A stretch of DNA of 35,637 nucleotides from an uncultured Christensenella sp. (GTDB lineage Bacteria; Bacillota; Clostridia; Christensenellales; UBA3700): the NCBI GenBank assembly GCA_910584975.1, contig CAJUEA010000014.1, positions 1-35,637 of the forward strand, in the 5' to 3' direction. Every line of letters starts with the position of its first letter. Position 1 is the first letter of the stretch. This document shows positions 29,165 to 35,637 of this stretch, in pieces. The position numbers and the translations under genes are program-made. The notes beneath the pieces were generated by a model, which worked only from the letters and a program-made list of their open reading frames with translations, was not told the origin of the DNA and ran no database searches.

Positions 29165-29193
29165 AAATGTGGCGATTTACTATCGCCACATTT
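29165..29193 (-). terminator. Hairpin downstream of spoIVA
   Basis: A perfect 12-bp stem (29165-29176 and 29182-29193), rich in GC at the top, closes a 5-base loop. It starts 31 bases after the spoIVA stop. The T-run that follows on the minus strand is short (ATTTTGC), so termination may be moderate. Confidence 0.7.
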
Positions 29194-29224
29194 ACAAAAT
29201 TATTTATTGTAATTATTATTTTTT

Positions 29225-30688
29225 TTACAATAGCACGCAAAGCACTCCGCCTCTGCCTTCATTGACTATGCGACAAACAGTCTTACGCAATTTGTTTTGT
29301 GCATCAACTGGCATTGCATACATTTTTTGTGACAAATTATCTTTTGCAATTTCACACAATTTTTTGCCAAACATATTAGTTTGCCAAATTTCGTCTAAGT
29401 TTTCTTTGTATTCATTTTCAAGATAATTTACCATATCTTGTGCTTGTTGACCAGTTGCGATAATTGGATTTACGCTTGTTTGAATGTCAACTTTCATAAT
29501 ATGCAAACAACTGCAATTTGCTGTCATTTTAATATTCTTTCTGTTCCCATTAGCCTCAACTTCAGGTGTTGCAAACATAATTTCTTCTTCATTAGGCACA
29601 ACCACACCATAGCCCATTTGCTCAACAGATTCCAAAGCCTTATCCATTTTTGTTGAAATTTTGATTGCCCTGCTTGCGTTTTTGATGTAACCAAACAATG
29701 CTGACTCGTCTTTCACATCAACACCACAGCAATCGCTTAATACTCTATAGAACAACTCTTCTTTAGGGACAATATTAACTGCAAGACTGCCATCATCAAA
29801 ATGCACACTTATATTGTCAATATTATTGAAATCTGCATCGTCTGCAAAAATTTCTTTAAGTTTTGTGTAATCACACATCTTGTTGATGAAAGCAATTTTT
29901 TCAGCAAGGGCTTTCATAATTTTTGAAATCAACTCGCTATCAAAAGATAGCATTTGCATCCATTTTGGAAGATTTACGCCAATCATTCTAAGAGGGAATT
30001 CCCCTAAAATTGAGGATAGCAAATCTTGAATATCCTTAATAACCATATTGCTTACATTTTTTGCAATCACAGTTACGCCATATTTTACAGTGAGCTCTGC
30101 AACCATATTTTGAGTTTCACTGCTATCTGGCTGATTTGTGTTAAGCAAAATGATAAATGGCTTGCCAGTCTTTTTCATATCTGCGATAATTCGCTCTTCT
30201 GACTGCTCATAATCTGCTCTTGCAAAATCTGTCACACTTCCGTCAGTTGTAACAACAATGCCAATTGTAGAGTGATCACACATAACTTTTTTGGTGCCAA
30301 TTTCACCTGCCTCTGCAAAAGGAATTTCGTGTGCAAACCAAGGAGAATTTACCATTCTGTCTTGATTTTCCACACCGTTTACCATATAACCAACGCAGTC
30401 AATAAGTCTGATATTAACATTCAAATTATCTTCCAAATCAATCTTTACACCCTTGTCAGGTACAAACTGAGGCTGTGTAGTCATAACTGCTTTGCCTGTT
30501 GCAGATTGAGGCAGTTCGTCAACCACTCTTGTTTTTTCATTTTCGTCCTCAATATTAGGCAATACAAGCTCATCCATAAATTTCTTAATAAATGTTGACT
30601 TGCCACTTCTGACAGGTCCTACCACCCCGATATAAATATCGCCATTTGTTCTTTTTGCAATGTCTTGATAAATAGTTACGCTATCCAT
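29225..30688 (-). CDS. spoIVA: Stage IV sporulation protein A (spore coat basement ATPase)
   Basis: SpoIVA polymerises on the forespore outer surface using ATP and forms the base for the coat, recruited by SpoVM. 487 residues is close to the 492 of B. subtilis. The Walker A motif GPVRSGKS lies at residues 24-31 and the DCVGY motif follows near 95. The long middle and C-terminal regions match the family, ending in the conserved EGRGGVLCVLL-type tail implicated in SpoVM contact. GGAGG seven bases upstream sets the start. It is monocistronic: glgB downstream has its own promoter, and a divergent gene lies upstream. Its presence is strong evidence that the organism forms endospores. Confidence 0.97.
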   Translation of the reverse strand: MDSVTIYQDIAKRTNGDIYIGVVGPVRSGKSTFIKKFMDELVLPNIEDENEKTRVVDELPQSATGKAVMTTQPQFVPDKGVKIDLEDNLNVNIRLIDCVGYMVNGVENQDRMVNSPWFAHEIPFAEAGEIGTKKVMCDHSTIGIVVTTDGSVTDFARADYEQSEERIIADMKKTGKPFIILLNTNQPDSSETQNMVAELTVKYGVTVIAKNVSNMVIKDIQDLLSSILGEFPLRMIGVNLPKWMQMLSFDSELISKIMKALAEKIAFINKMCDYTKLKEIFADDADFNNIDNISVHFDDGSLAVNIVPKEELFYRVLSDCCGVDVKDESALFGYIKNASRAIKISTKMDKALESVEQMGYGVVVPNEEEIMFATPEVEANGNRKNIKMTANCSCLHIMKVDIQTSVNPIIATGQQAQDMVNYLENEYKENLDEIWQTNMFGKKLCEIAKDNLSQKMYAMPVDAQNKLRKTVCRIVNEGRGGVLCVLL

Positions 30689-30810
30689 TCTCTATCCTCC
30701 AAACCTTTTTCATTATAGAATATTGCAGACTTTTACCAATTATGCAACAAATTTTATTTTTTTGCAAATTTTTACAAGTATTTTTTATCCGCCATATTTT
30801 CTTCAATTTA

Positions 30811-30839
30811 ATTGTATGAAACAAACATCGCATTTATGA
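30811..30839 (-). promoter_or_regulatory. Sigma-E-like promoter of spoIVA
   Basis: On the minus strand CATACAAT (30818-30811) matches the sigma-E -10 consensus exactly. TCATAAA (30839-30833), 14 bases upstream, matches five of seven -35 positions. Transcription would start near 30804, about 115 bases before the ATG. B. subtilis spoIVA is a known sigma-E gene, which supports the call. Confidence 0.65.
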
Positions 30840-30926
30840 TAAATCAATTTTATTATAATTAGCCATTTATAAATTACGCATAATTTATAAATAGATATTA
30901 ATCATTAAATCAAATGAAAATTTTTC

Positions 30927-30955
30927 TTGCTTTTTGCTAATAATAATGATATAAT
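30927..30955 (+). promoter_or_regulatory. Promoter of the SGNH hydrolase gene
   Basis: A perfect TATAAT (30950-30955) preceded by TG (extended -10) and by TTGCTT 17 bases upstream. The start would be near 30962, about 31 bases before the ATG. Confidence 0.6.
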
Positions 30956-30992
30956 TAAATAAATATTTTAACACTTTCATACAGGACAAAAT

Positions 30993-31745
30993 ATGAAAAA
31001 ATTGAACTACAGCCAAAAAAGACAAATAATTCTTTCTGCCATAGCTGTCATTTCCATTATAATGGTTACAATTTTTTGCGTAATGATTATTTTTATGATA
31101 TATGGCGAGTCTTTATTTTCTGCAAAAAAAGTACAACTAAAAAAAGCTGAAAATTATGCGACTTTATCGGAAAGCACACCAAAAGAAGGCGTTGTTTTTC
31201 TTGGCGACAGCATTTTTGAAATGTATGACTTAAAAAAATACTTCAAACACAAAGATGACTATATAAATCGTGGTATTTCAAGCAACGAATCAGCAGATGT
31301 TTTGGCACGATTGCAAACAAATGTGGTTGATGTTGCACCAAAAGTTGTTATAATACATGTTGGAGTAAATGATATAGGACACAATGTTTCTGCCGAAGAT
31401 TATATAATCAATATGAGCAAAATTATCACAGAGCTTACCACAAAACTGCCAAACTGCAAAATTATGGTGGATTCAATATACCCAACAGTAACTTTGAATA
31501 ATTTCAACTCAATGAACCTTACCACAGTTCGCAGCAATGACGATATAAACAACTTCAACTTAAGGCTAAAATCACTTTGCAACACAAAAAACATAACTTA
31601 TATAAACACTCACGATTCACTGCTAAAAGACGATGCACTCAACAAAACATATTCTCTTGACGGCTTGCACCTAAGCGACGCAGGCTACAGAATAGTAAGT
31701 GGTATCTTCCAATATCATATTGACGATGCCTTAGCTGAAAAATAA
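30993..31745 (+). CDS. Membrane-anchored SGNH/GDSL hydrolase
   Basis: 250 residues. One transmembrane segment (about 11-37) after a basic N-terminus should leave the enzyme outside the membrane. The SGNH blocks are all visible: FLGDSIFE with nucleophile Ser73, INRGIS with the block II Gly, HVGVND with Asn126, and DGLHLSDAGY with Asp223 and His226. Family members deacylate or hydrolyse esters on lipids, polysaccharides or peptidoglycan; the substrate here cannot be told. The ribosome binding site AGGA is weak. The gene is single, transcribed away from spoIVA, and ends in its own terminator. Confidence 0.9.
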   Translation: MKKLNYSQKRQIILSAIAVISIIMVTIFCVMIIFMIYGESLFSAKKVQLKKAENYATLSESTPKEGVVFLGDSIFEMYDLKKYFKHKDDYINRGISSNESADVLARLQTNVVDVAPKVVIIHVGVNDIGHNVSAEDYIINMSKIITELTTKLPNCKIMVDSIYPTVTLNNFNSMNLTTVRSNDDINNFNLRLKSLCNTKNITYINTHDSLLKDDALNKTYSLDGLHLSDAGYRIVSGIFQYHIDDALAEK

Positions 31746-31753
31746 TACAAATT

Positions 31754-31780
31754 AAAAGCACCTCTTTAGAAGTGCTTTTT
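31754..31780 (+). terminator. Terminator of the SGNH hydrolase gene
   Basis: AAAAGCAC (31754-31761) pairs with GTGCTTTT (31772-31779), followed by further T residues, starting nine bases after the stop codon. The inner part of the stem is imperfect. Confidence 0.8.
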
Positions 31781-31925
31781 ATTATTAATTTTAAAACAAT
31801 TAATATTAGACCACTTAAACTATTTTTTCACTTTCTACTGCAGCTTAAAAATGTTTTATTTCTTATCAAACTGATAAAATAGCAACAACCATTAAAAAAG
31901 CTATTATTCAAAAACATATTAAAGC

Positions 31926-31955
31926 AAAAAAGTTTGAGAGAACTCAAACTTTTTT
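31926..31955. terminator. Terminator of the metH operon (bidirectional shape)
   Basis: A perfect 13-bp stem (31926-31938 and 31943-31955) with a 4-base AGAA loop and A/T runs on both outer sides. It lies four bases beyond the metH stop. Confidence 0.9.
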
Positions 31956-31958
31956 ACT

Positions 31959-34304
31959 TTATAAATTCAAATTTTTAAGCATTTTTACCATTTGCCTTGG
32001 ATCCTTACTATAATAATCTGCTCCAATTTCTTTTGCAACACCTTCATTAAGCACTGCACCACCGACAAAAATGACAATATCATTGTCCACTGCTCTCACA
32101 GCCTTAATAGTACGCTCCATATTTTTCACTGTGGTTGTCATAAGTGCAGATAAGCCCAAAACTTTTGGTCTGCTGTTTTTGACTTCAGCCACCACATTTT
32201 CCACACGCACATCTTTGCCCAAATCAACAATTTGATAGCCATAATTTTGCAAAACAGTTTTTACAATGTTTTTCCCTATGTCGTGCACATCACCTTCCAC
32301 GGTTGCAAGCACAATTTTTGTTTGTGAAATATTCTCATTATTTCCCAAAGACAATTTTATAATGTCGCAAACACTTTTCGCAGTTTCGGCAGAACTGATA
32401 AGCTGTGGCAAAAACAACTTGCCTTTTTCGTACATATCCCCAACATAGTCAAGTGCAGGAATAACTTCCGAGTCAATAATATCCAATCCGTTTTGACTTT
32501 TGAGCAAACTTTTAACAACTTGTATAGCATTACTTTTTAATGATTTGACAATACAATCTTTCAAACTATCTGCGTTGTTTGATGCCACTCCACTTTCAAC
32601 TTGTTTACCAAAACTTTCAATATACTTTTCGCCATTTTTATCATTGCCACTAATAAGATTGTACACCCTAAAACTTTGCATCATTTCAGCAATGTTAGGA
32701 TTTATAATTGCAAGGTCCAAGCCAAAGCTCAATGCCATTGTCATAAAGTGGCTGTTAACAATTTGCCTGTTTGGAAGTCCAAAAGAAATATTTGAAACAC
32801 CAAGCACAGTTTTAACGCCTAGCTTTTCTTTCACAAGCTTGATTGCTTGCAATGTCTTAATAGCCTGTTCTTGCTCTGCTCCAACCGTCAAAGTCAAGCA
32901 ATCGATAATCAAATTTTCCTTTTTAATACCGATTTTTGACGCAAAATTCACAATTTTTTCAGCAATTTGCAATCTTTTTTCCACAGTTTTTGGCACACCA
33001 TCTTTGTCAATTGTAAGTCCCAAAACCATTGCACCATATTTTTTTGCGATAGGCAAAATCTTCTCAAGCACCTCATCATCGCCATTTACGGAATTTATGA
33101 TAACTTTTCCGTTTGCATATCTTGCTCCCATTTCCACAGCAAGTGCATCACTGCTGTCAATCTGCACAGGCAAGTCAACCACTCCTTGCACTGCCTTGAC
33201 TGCAATTTTCATCATTTGTGCCTCATCAATGTTTGGCACACCCATATTGATATCAAGTATATCAGCACCTGCTTGAAATTGTTCAACTGCTTGATTTTCA
33301 AAATAACCGATATCCTTATTTGCAATTGCCTCACGCATAAGCTTTTTGCCAGTTGGATTGATTCTCTCTCCAATAATTTTTGGGCTGTCAATTTCCAAAT
33401 ATCTTGTTCCACTTGCAAGGCAAGAAACTGCTGGAACATTGCGTTCTGCAACATTCATATTTTTAACTTTTTGAGCAAGTTTTTCAATATATTTATCAGT
33501 TGTGCCACAGCAACCACCAACTATGCTCACGCCACGCTGAACATAACCTGCCATTACCTCTGCAAATTCTTCAGCCGAAACATCATATTCTGTCACGCCA
33601 TTACGAATGAAAGGCAAGCCTGCATTTGGTTTCAAAATTATTGGCAGACTACATTTTTTTGTCAAAACATTTACAATTTCATCCAACTGCTTAGGTCCCA
33701 ACGAACAATTCACTCCAAGCGCATTAACTCCCAATCCTTCCATTGTTGCAATCATTGCCTCAATTGGGCAACCTGCAAATGTACGCAAACTTTGGTCAAA
33801 GCTCATTGTTGTAATAACAGGTAAAGTGCAGTTTTCTTTTACTGCAAGCACAGCAGCTTTAAGCTCATACAAATCACTCATAGTCTCTATTACAAAAAGG
33901 TCAACTTGATCCTTTGCAATAAGCACAATTTCTTTATAAATTTCGTAAGCCTCATCAAAAGACAAACTGCCTATTGGCTCCAAAAGCTCCCCAATACTGC
34001 CCATATCCAAAGCTATTTTGCCATAGCCAAAATCATTGACTGCCCACCTTGCAATTTCAATTCCCTTTTCAATTGCCTCTTGATAAGGATAATCTTTCAT
34101 TTTAATTCTATTTGCACCAAAAGTGTTGGTGTAAATAATATCTGCCCCACTCTCAAGATAAGCTTTGTGGATATTGTAAACTATTTGAGGATTTGTCAAA
34201 TTTAGCATTTCTGGTTTTTCTCCAATTTTAAGTCCAGAATTTTGAAGCATTGTTCCCATTGCTCCATCCAAAATCACAATTTTTTTACCAAATAAATTTT
34301 CCAT
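31959..34304 (-). CDS. metH: Cobalamin-dependent methionine synthase, short form without activation domain
   Basis: Transfers the methyl group of methyl-tetrahydrofolate to homocysteine via cobalamin. Domain order: homocysteine-binding barrel (about 1-290) with zinc ligands in GVNCS (near 199) and GGCCGT (near 264); pterin-binding barrel (about 310-560) starting at IGERINPTG; helical cap; and B12-binding Rossmann domain with the DVHDIGKN signature (His near 673), LGLSALMTTT and VGGA. At 781 residues it ends there, lacking the C-terminal AdoMet-dependent reactivation domain of the roughly 1200-residue E. coli enzyme. That domain is encoded separately just upstream. AGAGGA precedes the ATG. Confidence 0.95.
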   Translation of the reverse strand: MENLFGKKIVILDGAMGTMLQNSGLKIGEKPEMLNLTNPQIVYNIHKAYLESGADIIYTNTFGANRIKMKDYPYQEAIEKGIEIARWAVNDFGYGKIALDMGSIGELLEPIGSLSFDEAYEIYKEIVLIAKDQVDLFVIETMSDLYELKAAVLAVKENCTLPVITTMSFDQSLRTFAGCPIEAMIATMEGLGVNALGVNCSLGPKQLDEIVNVLTKKCSLPIILKPNAGLPFIRNGVTEYDVSAEEFAEVMAGYVQRGVSIVGGCCGTTDKYIEKLAQKVKNMNVAERNVPAVSCLASGTRYLEIDSPKIIGERINPTGKKLMREAIANKDIGYFENQAVEQFQAGADILDINMGVPNIDEAQMMKIAVKAVQGVVDLPVQIDSSDALAVEMGARYANGKVIINSVNGDDEVLEKILPIAKKYGAMVLGLTIDKDGVPKTVEKRLQIAEKIVNFASKIGIKKENLIIDCLTLTVGAEQEQAIKTLQAIKLVKEKLGVKTVLGVSNISFGLPNRQIVNSHFMTMALSFGLDLAIINPNIAEMMQSFRVYNLISGNDKNGEKYIESFGKQVESGVASNNADSLKDCIVKSLKSNAIQVVKSLLKSQNGLDIIDSEVIPALDYVGDMYEKGKLFLPQLISSAETAKSVCDIIKLSLGNNENISQTKIVLATVEGDVHDIGKNIVKTVLQNYGYQIVDLGKDVRVENVVAEVKNSRPKVLGLSALMTTTVKNMERTIKAVRAVDNDIVIFVGGAVLNEGVAKEIGADYYSKDPRQMVKMLKNLNL

Positions 34305-34399
34305 AATATCCTCTAATTAAAAGCTTAACTTTTATGCACATAAAAACAAAATCAATAAACATCACATTAAACAAACATTTGATAAATTAAATTCGCAAA

Positions 34400-35047
34400 T
34401 CAATGACTTGCTCTGCTACATTTTGTTTGGCATTTTCCTTTTTGAGGACAAGTCAAACAAATATCTGCAAACACCTGTTTTTTATCTGAAAATCCCAAAA
34501 ACGCAGTGATAGATTTTAATGGTGTCATAAGATAATTTGAATTTACATTTATCCCCAAAAATTTGTTTGAACCTGTTCGCTCAATCACGCTTTTTTGCAC
34601 ACTAATATCCAAATCACCATATCCGGGACTGAACCTCATTGTTTTAAACTTGCCATCCATTTGCTTGCAAACTTGCGCTTCAAGCTCATCCATAACAGCC
34701 TCAACCCAAACATTTGAGGCAGCATCCATAATGAGTGATTTTGCAAGGTCAACTTTTGCATAATAGGCAATTTTTTTGTCAATTTCAAGCCCCAAAGTAA
34801 CCACAAGCGTAGCAATTTTATCACATTCACAAAAAAGCTTGTTTATATCATTGCTTTTCAAAACTATGCCCAAATTATCCAATTTGTAAAAACCGTTTTC
34901 AAAAGAAACATCACTTAAAATACAATTTTTTTTAGGAGTTGCAATACTTTTCATTTCAGCAAAAACATCCTCAATCACAATGTCAAAATCGCAATTTTCG
35001 TCCTTGTAATTCAAATATTTTTTCACCAAATTTTTATCAATATTCAT
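34400..35047 (-). CDS. Stand-alone MetH activation-domain-like protein with C-terminal Cys cluster
   Basis: 215 residues. The middle block with RFSPGYGDLDISVQ (about 138-151) corresponds to the R-x-x-PGY motif of the MetH activation domain, which binds AdoMet for reductive remethylation of inactive cob(II)alamin. Similar free-standing proteins are known next to short MetH in Clostridia and Thermotoga (TM0269-like). The C-terminus carries four cysteines, C197, C200, C206 and C210, which could bind a metal or Fe-S cluster. It sits 95 bases before metH and 21 bases after metF, so it is most likely the partner that reactivates the short MetH. GGAG precedes the ATG. Confidence 0.85.
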   Translation of the reverse strand: MNIDKNLVKKYLNYKDENCDFDIVIEDVFAEMKSIATPKKNCILSDVSFENGFYKLDNLGIVLKSNDINKLFCECDKIATLVVTLGLEIDKKIAYYAKVDLAKSLIMDAASNVWVEAVMDELEAQVCKQMDGKFKTMRFSPGYGDLDISVQKSVIERTGSNKFLGINVNSNYLMTPLKSITAFLGFSDKKQVFADICLTCPQKGKCQTKCSRASH

Positions 35048-35068
35048 CCATCACTCCAAATGTGTAAA

Positions 35069-35637
35069 TTAAAATTCAAGCAACCCCTTAATTGCATTGC
35101 TGATTTTCAATGCAACTTGTGGATTATTCATTGTGTACAAATGTATTCCACATATATCACTTGACAACAACTCAACAATTTGAGAGATTGCAAAGCTTAT
35201 CCCCGCATCAAACATAGCATTGTCATTCATTCCGTATTTTGAAATCAAGCGAGTAAGTCTTGCTGGCATGCTTGCACCTGATAGCGAAATAATTTTTTCA
35301 ATCTGTCTTGTATTGGTTATTGGCATTATTCCTGCCTCAATTGGCACATCAATGCCCGCAACCTCAACCAAATCACGAAAACGATAAAACTCTTCATTGT
35401 CAAAAAACATTTGAGTGATAAGCTCATTTGCACCTGCATCAATTTTCTTTTTAAGATTGATTATGTCAGCTTTTTGTGACACGCTCTCACTATGCCCTGC
35501 TGGATAGCATGCAGCTAGTATGTTAAATTTATCGCCCATTTTTGATTATATATAATAAATCAAGTCGCTTGCGTGTTCAAAATCGCCTTTGCTTGTCACA
35601 TTAGGATTTCTATCTCCTCGCAAAGCAAGGATATCTT
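35069..35637 (-). pseudogene. metF: metF (5,10-methylenetetrahydrofolate reductase), interrupted by in-frame TAA; 5' end outside window
   Basis: MetF makes the methyl-tetrahydrofolate used by MetH. From the right edge the frame reads DILALRGD (the family motif with the catalytic-region Asp) and on through HASDLIYYI, then hits TAA at 35548-35546. It continues in the same frame as SKMGDKF and the rest of MetF (AACYPAGH, DAGANELITQMFFD, GIMPI, HLYTMNN) to the normal end at 35069. Nothing is shifted; one codon, probably an ancestral Lys AAA, has become a stop. The ATG 6 bases after the stop has no ribosome binding site, and a restart would give only the 156-residue C-terminal half. Either the gene is dead in this strain or the stop is a sequence error. 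Confidence 0.85.

Larger units (their letters stand above)
28832..29224. other. Intergenic region between glgB and spoIVA
   Basis: No gene is seen. It holds the glgB promoter, a 12-bp palindrome and the hairpin downstream of spoIVA; the rest is AT-rich sequence without clear structure. Confidence 0.6.
30689..30992. other. Divergent intergenic region between spoIVA and the SGNH hydrolase
   Basis: 304 bases, very AT-rich, holding the sigma-E-like promoter of spoIVA and the sigma-A-like promoter of the SGNH gene. No other structure is convincing. Confidence 0.6.

Noticed and set aside
35069..35539. Short 156-residue MetF-like gene as an independent functional gene
   Set aside because: It is only the C-terminal half of the barrel, has no ribosome binding site at its ATG, and the missing half is encoded in the same frame immediately upstream beyond a single stop.

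Overview
This window looks like a chromosomal segment of an AT-rich, endospore-forming member of the Bacillota, most likely an uncultured Clostridia-type lineage. The sporulation coat-assembly ATPase SpoIVA is present. The glycogen operon contains GlgD, a subunit typical of Bacillota, in the order glgB-glgC-glgD-glgA-glgP known from Bacillus subtilis. Strong AGGAGG-type ribosome binding sites precede most genes. No rRNA, tRNA, insertion sequence, prophage or CRISPR array is visible.

Layout. (1) Positions 1-17005, minus strand: two giant surface-protein genes in one apparent operon. The upstream gene encodes a 3339-residue lipoprotein with a clear lipobox and about six tandem modules of roughly 300-390 residues. 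The downstream gene, open at the left edge with at least 2323 residues visible, encodes an anchored or secreted protein with GLUG-like repeats followed by many Ig/MBG-like domains. Both genes start with the same 14-base ribosome-binding-site/start sequence. (2) Positions 17006-18257: a 1.25 kb very AT-rich divergent intergenic region. It holds a promoter for the giant operon overlapped by 11-bp-period direct repeats, a 33-34 bp tandem repeat, and sigma-A-like and sigma-E-like promoters facing right. (3) Positions 18258-19716, plus strand: a two-gene operon of a small membrane protein and a DUF1624/HGSNAT-type membrane acyltransferase, ending in a convergent bidirectional terminator. (4) Positions 20133-28831, minus strand: the glycogen locus. 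It runs glgB, glgC, glgD, glgA, with glgP last behind its own promoter. GlgA and GlgP carry Lys/Ala/Thr-rich tails, and GlgB has a Lys-rich insertion. (5) Positions 29225-30688, minus strand: spoIVA, with a good sigma-E-like promoter. (6) Positions 30993-31745, plus strand: a membrane-anchored SGNH/GDSL hydrolase. (7) Positions 31959-35637, minus strand: a methionine-synthesis operon of metF, a stand-alone MetH activation-domain protein, and a short metH. The metF reading frame is interrupted by an in-frame TAA.

How the parts fit together. The glg genes make and remobilise glycogen, a reserve that many clostridia consume during sporulation. The nearby spoIVA, and possibly the acyltransferase operon, carry sigma-E-like promoters. 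The met genes form a complete B12-dependent methionine synthase system in which the reactivation domain is split onto its own polypeptide, but the methyl-donor enzyme MetF appears broken. The strongest candidate for something undescribed is the giant modular lipoprotein and its partner. Its amphipathic repeats look more like a lipid- or hydrophobic-ligand-binding scaffold than ordinary Ig-type adhesin repeats, but that is inference from sequence pattern alone.
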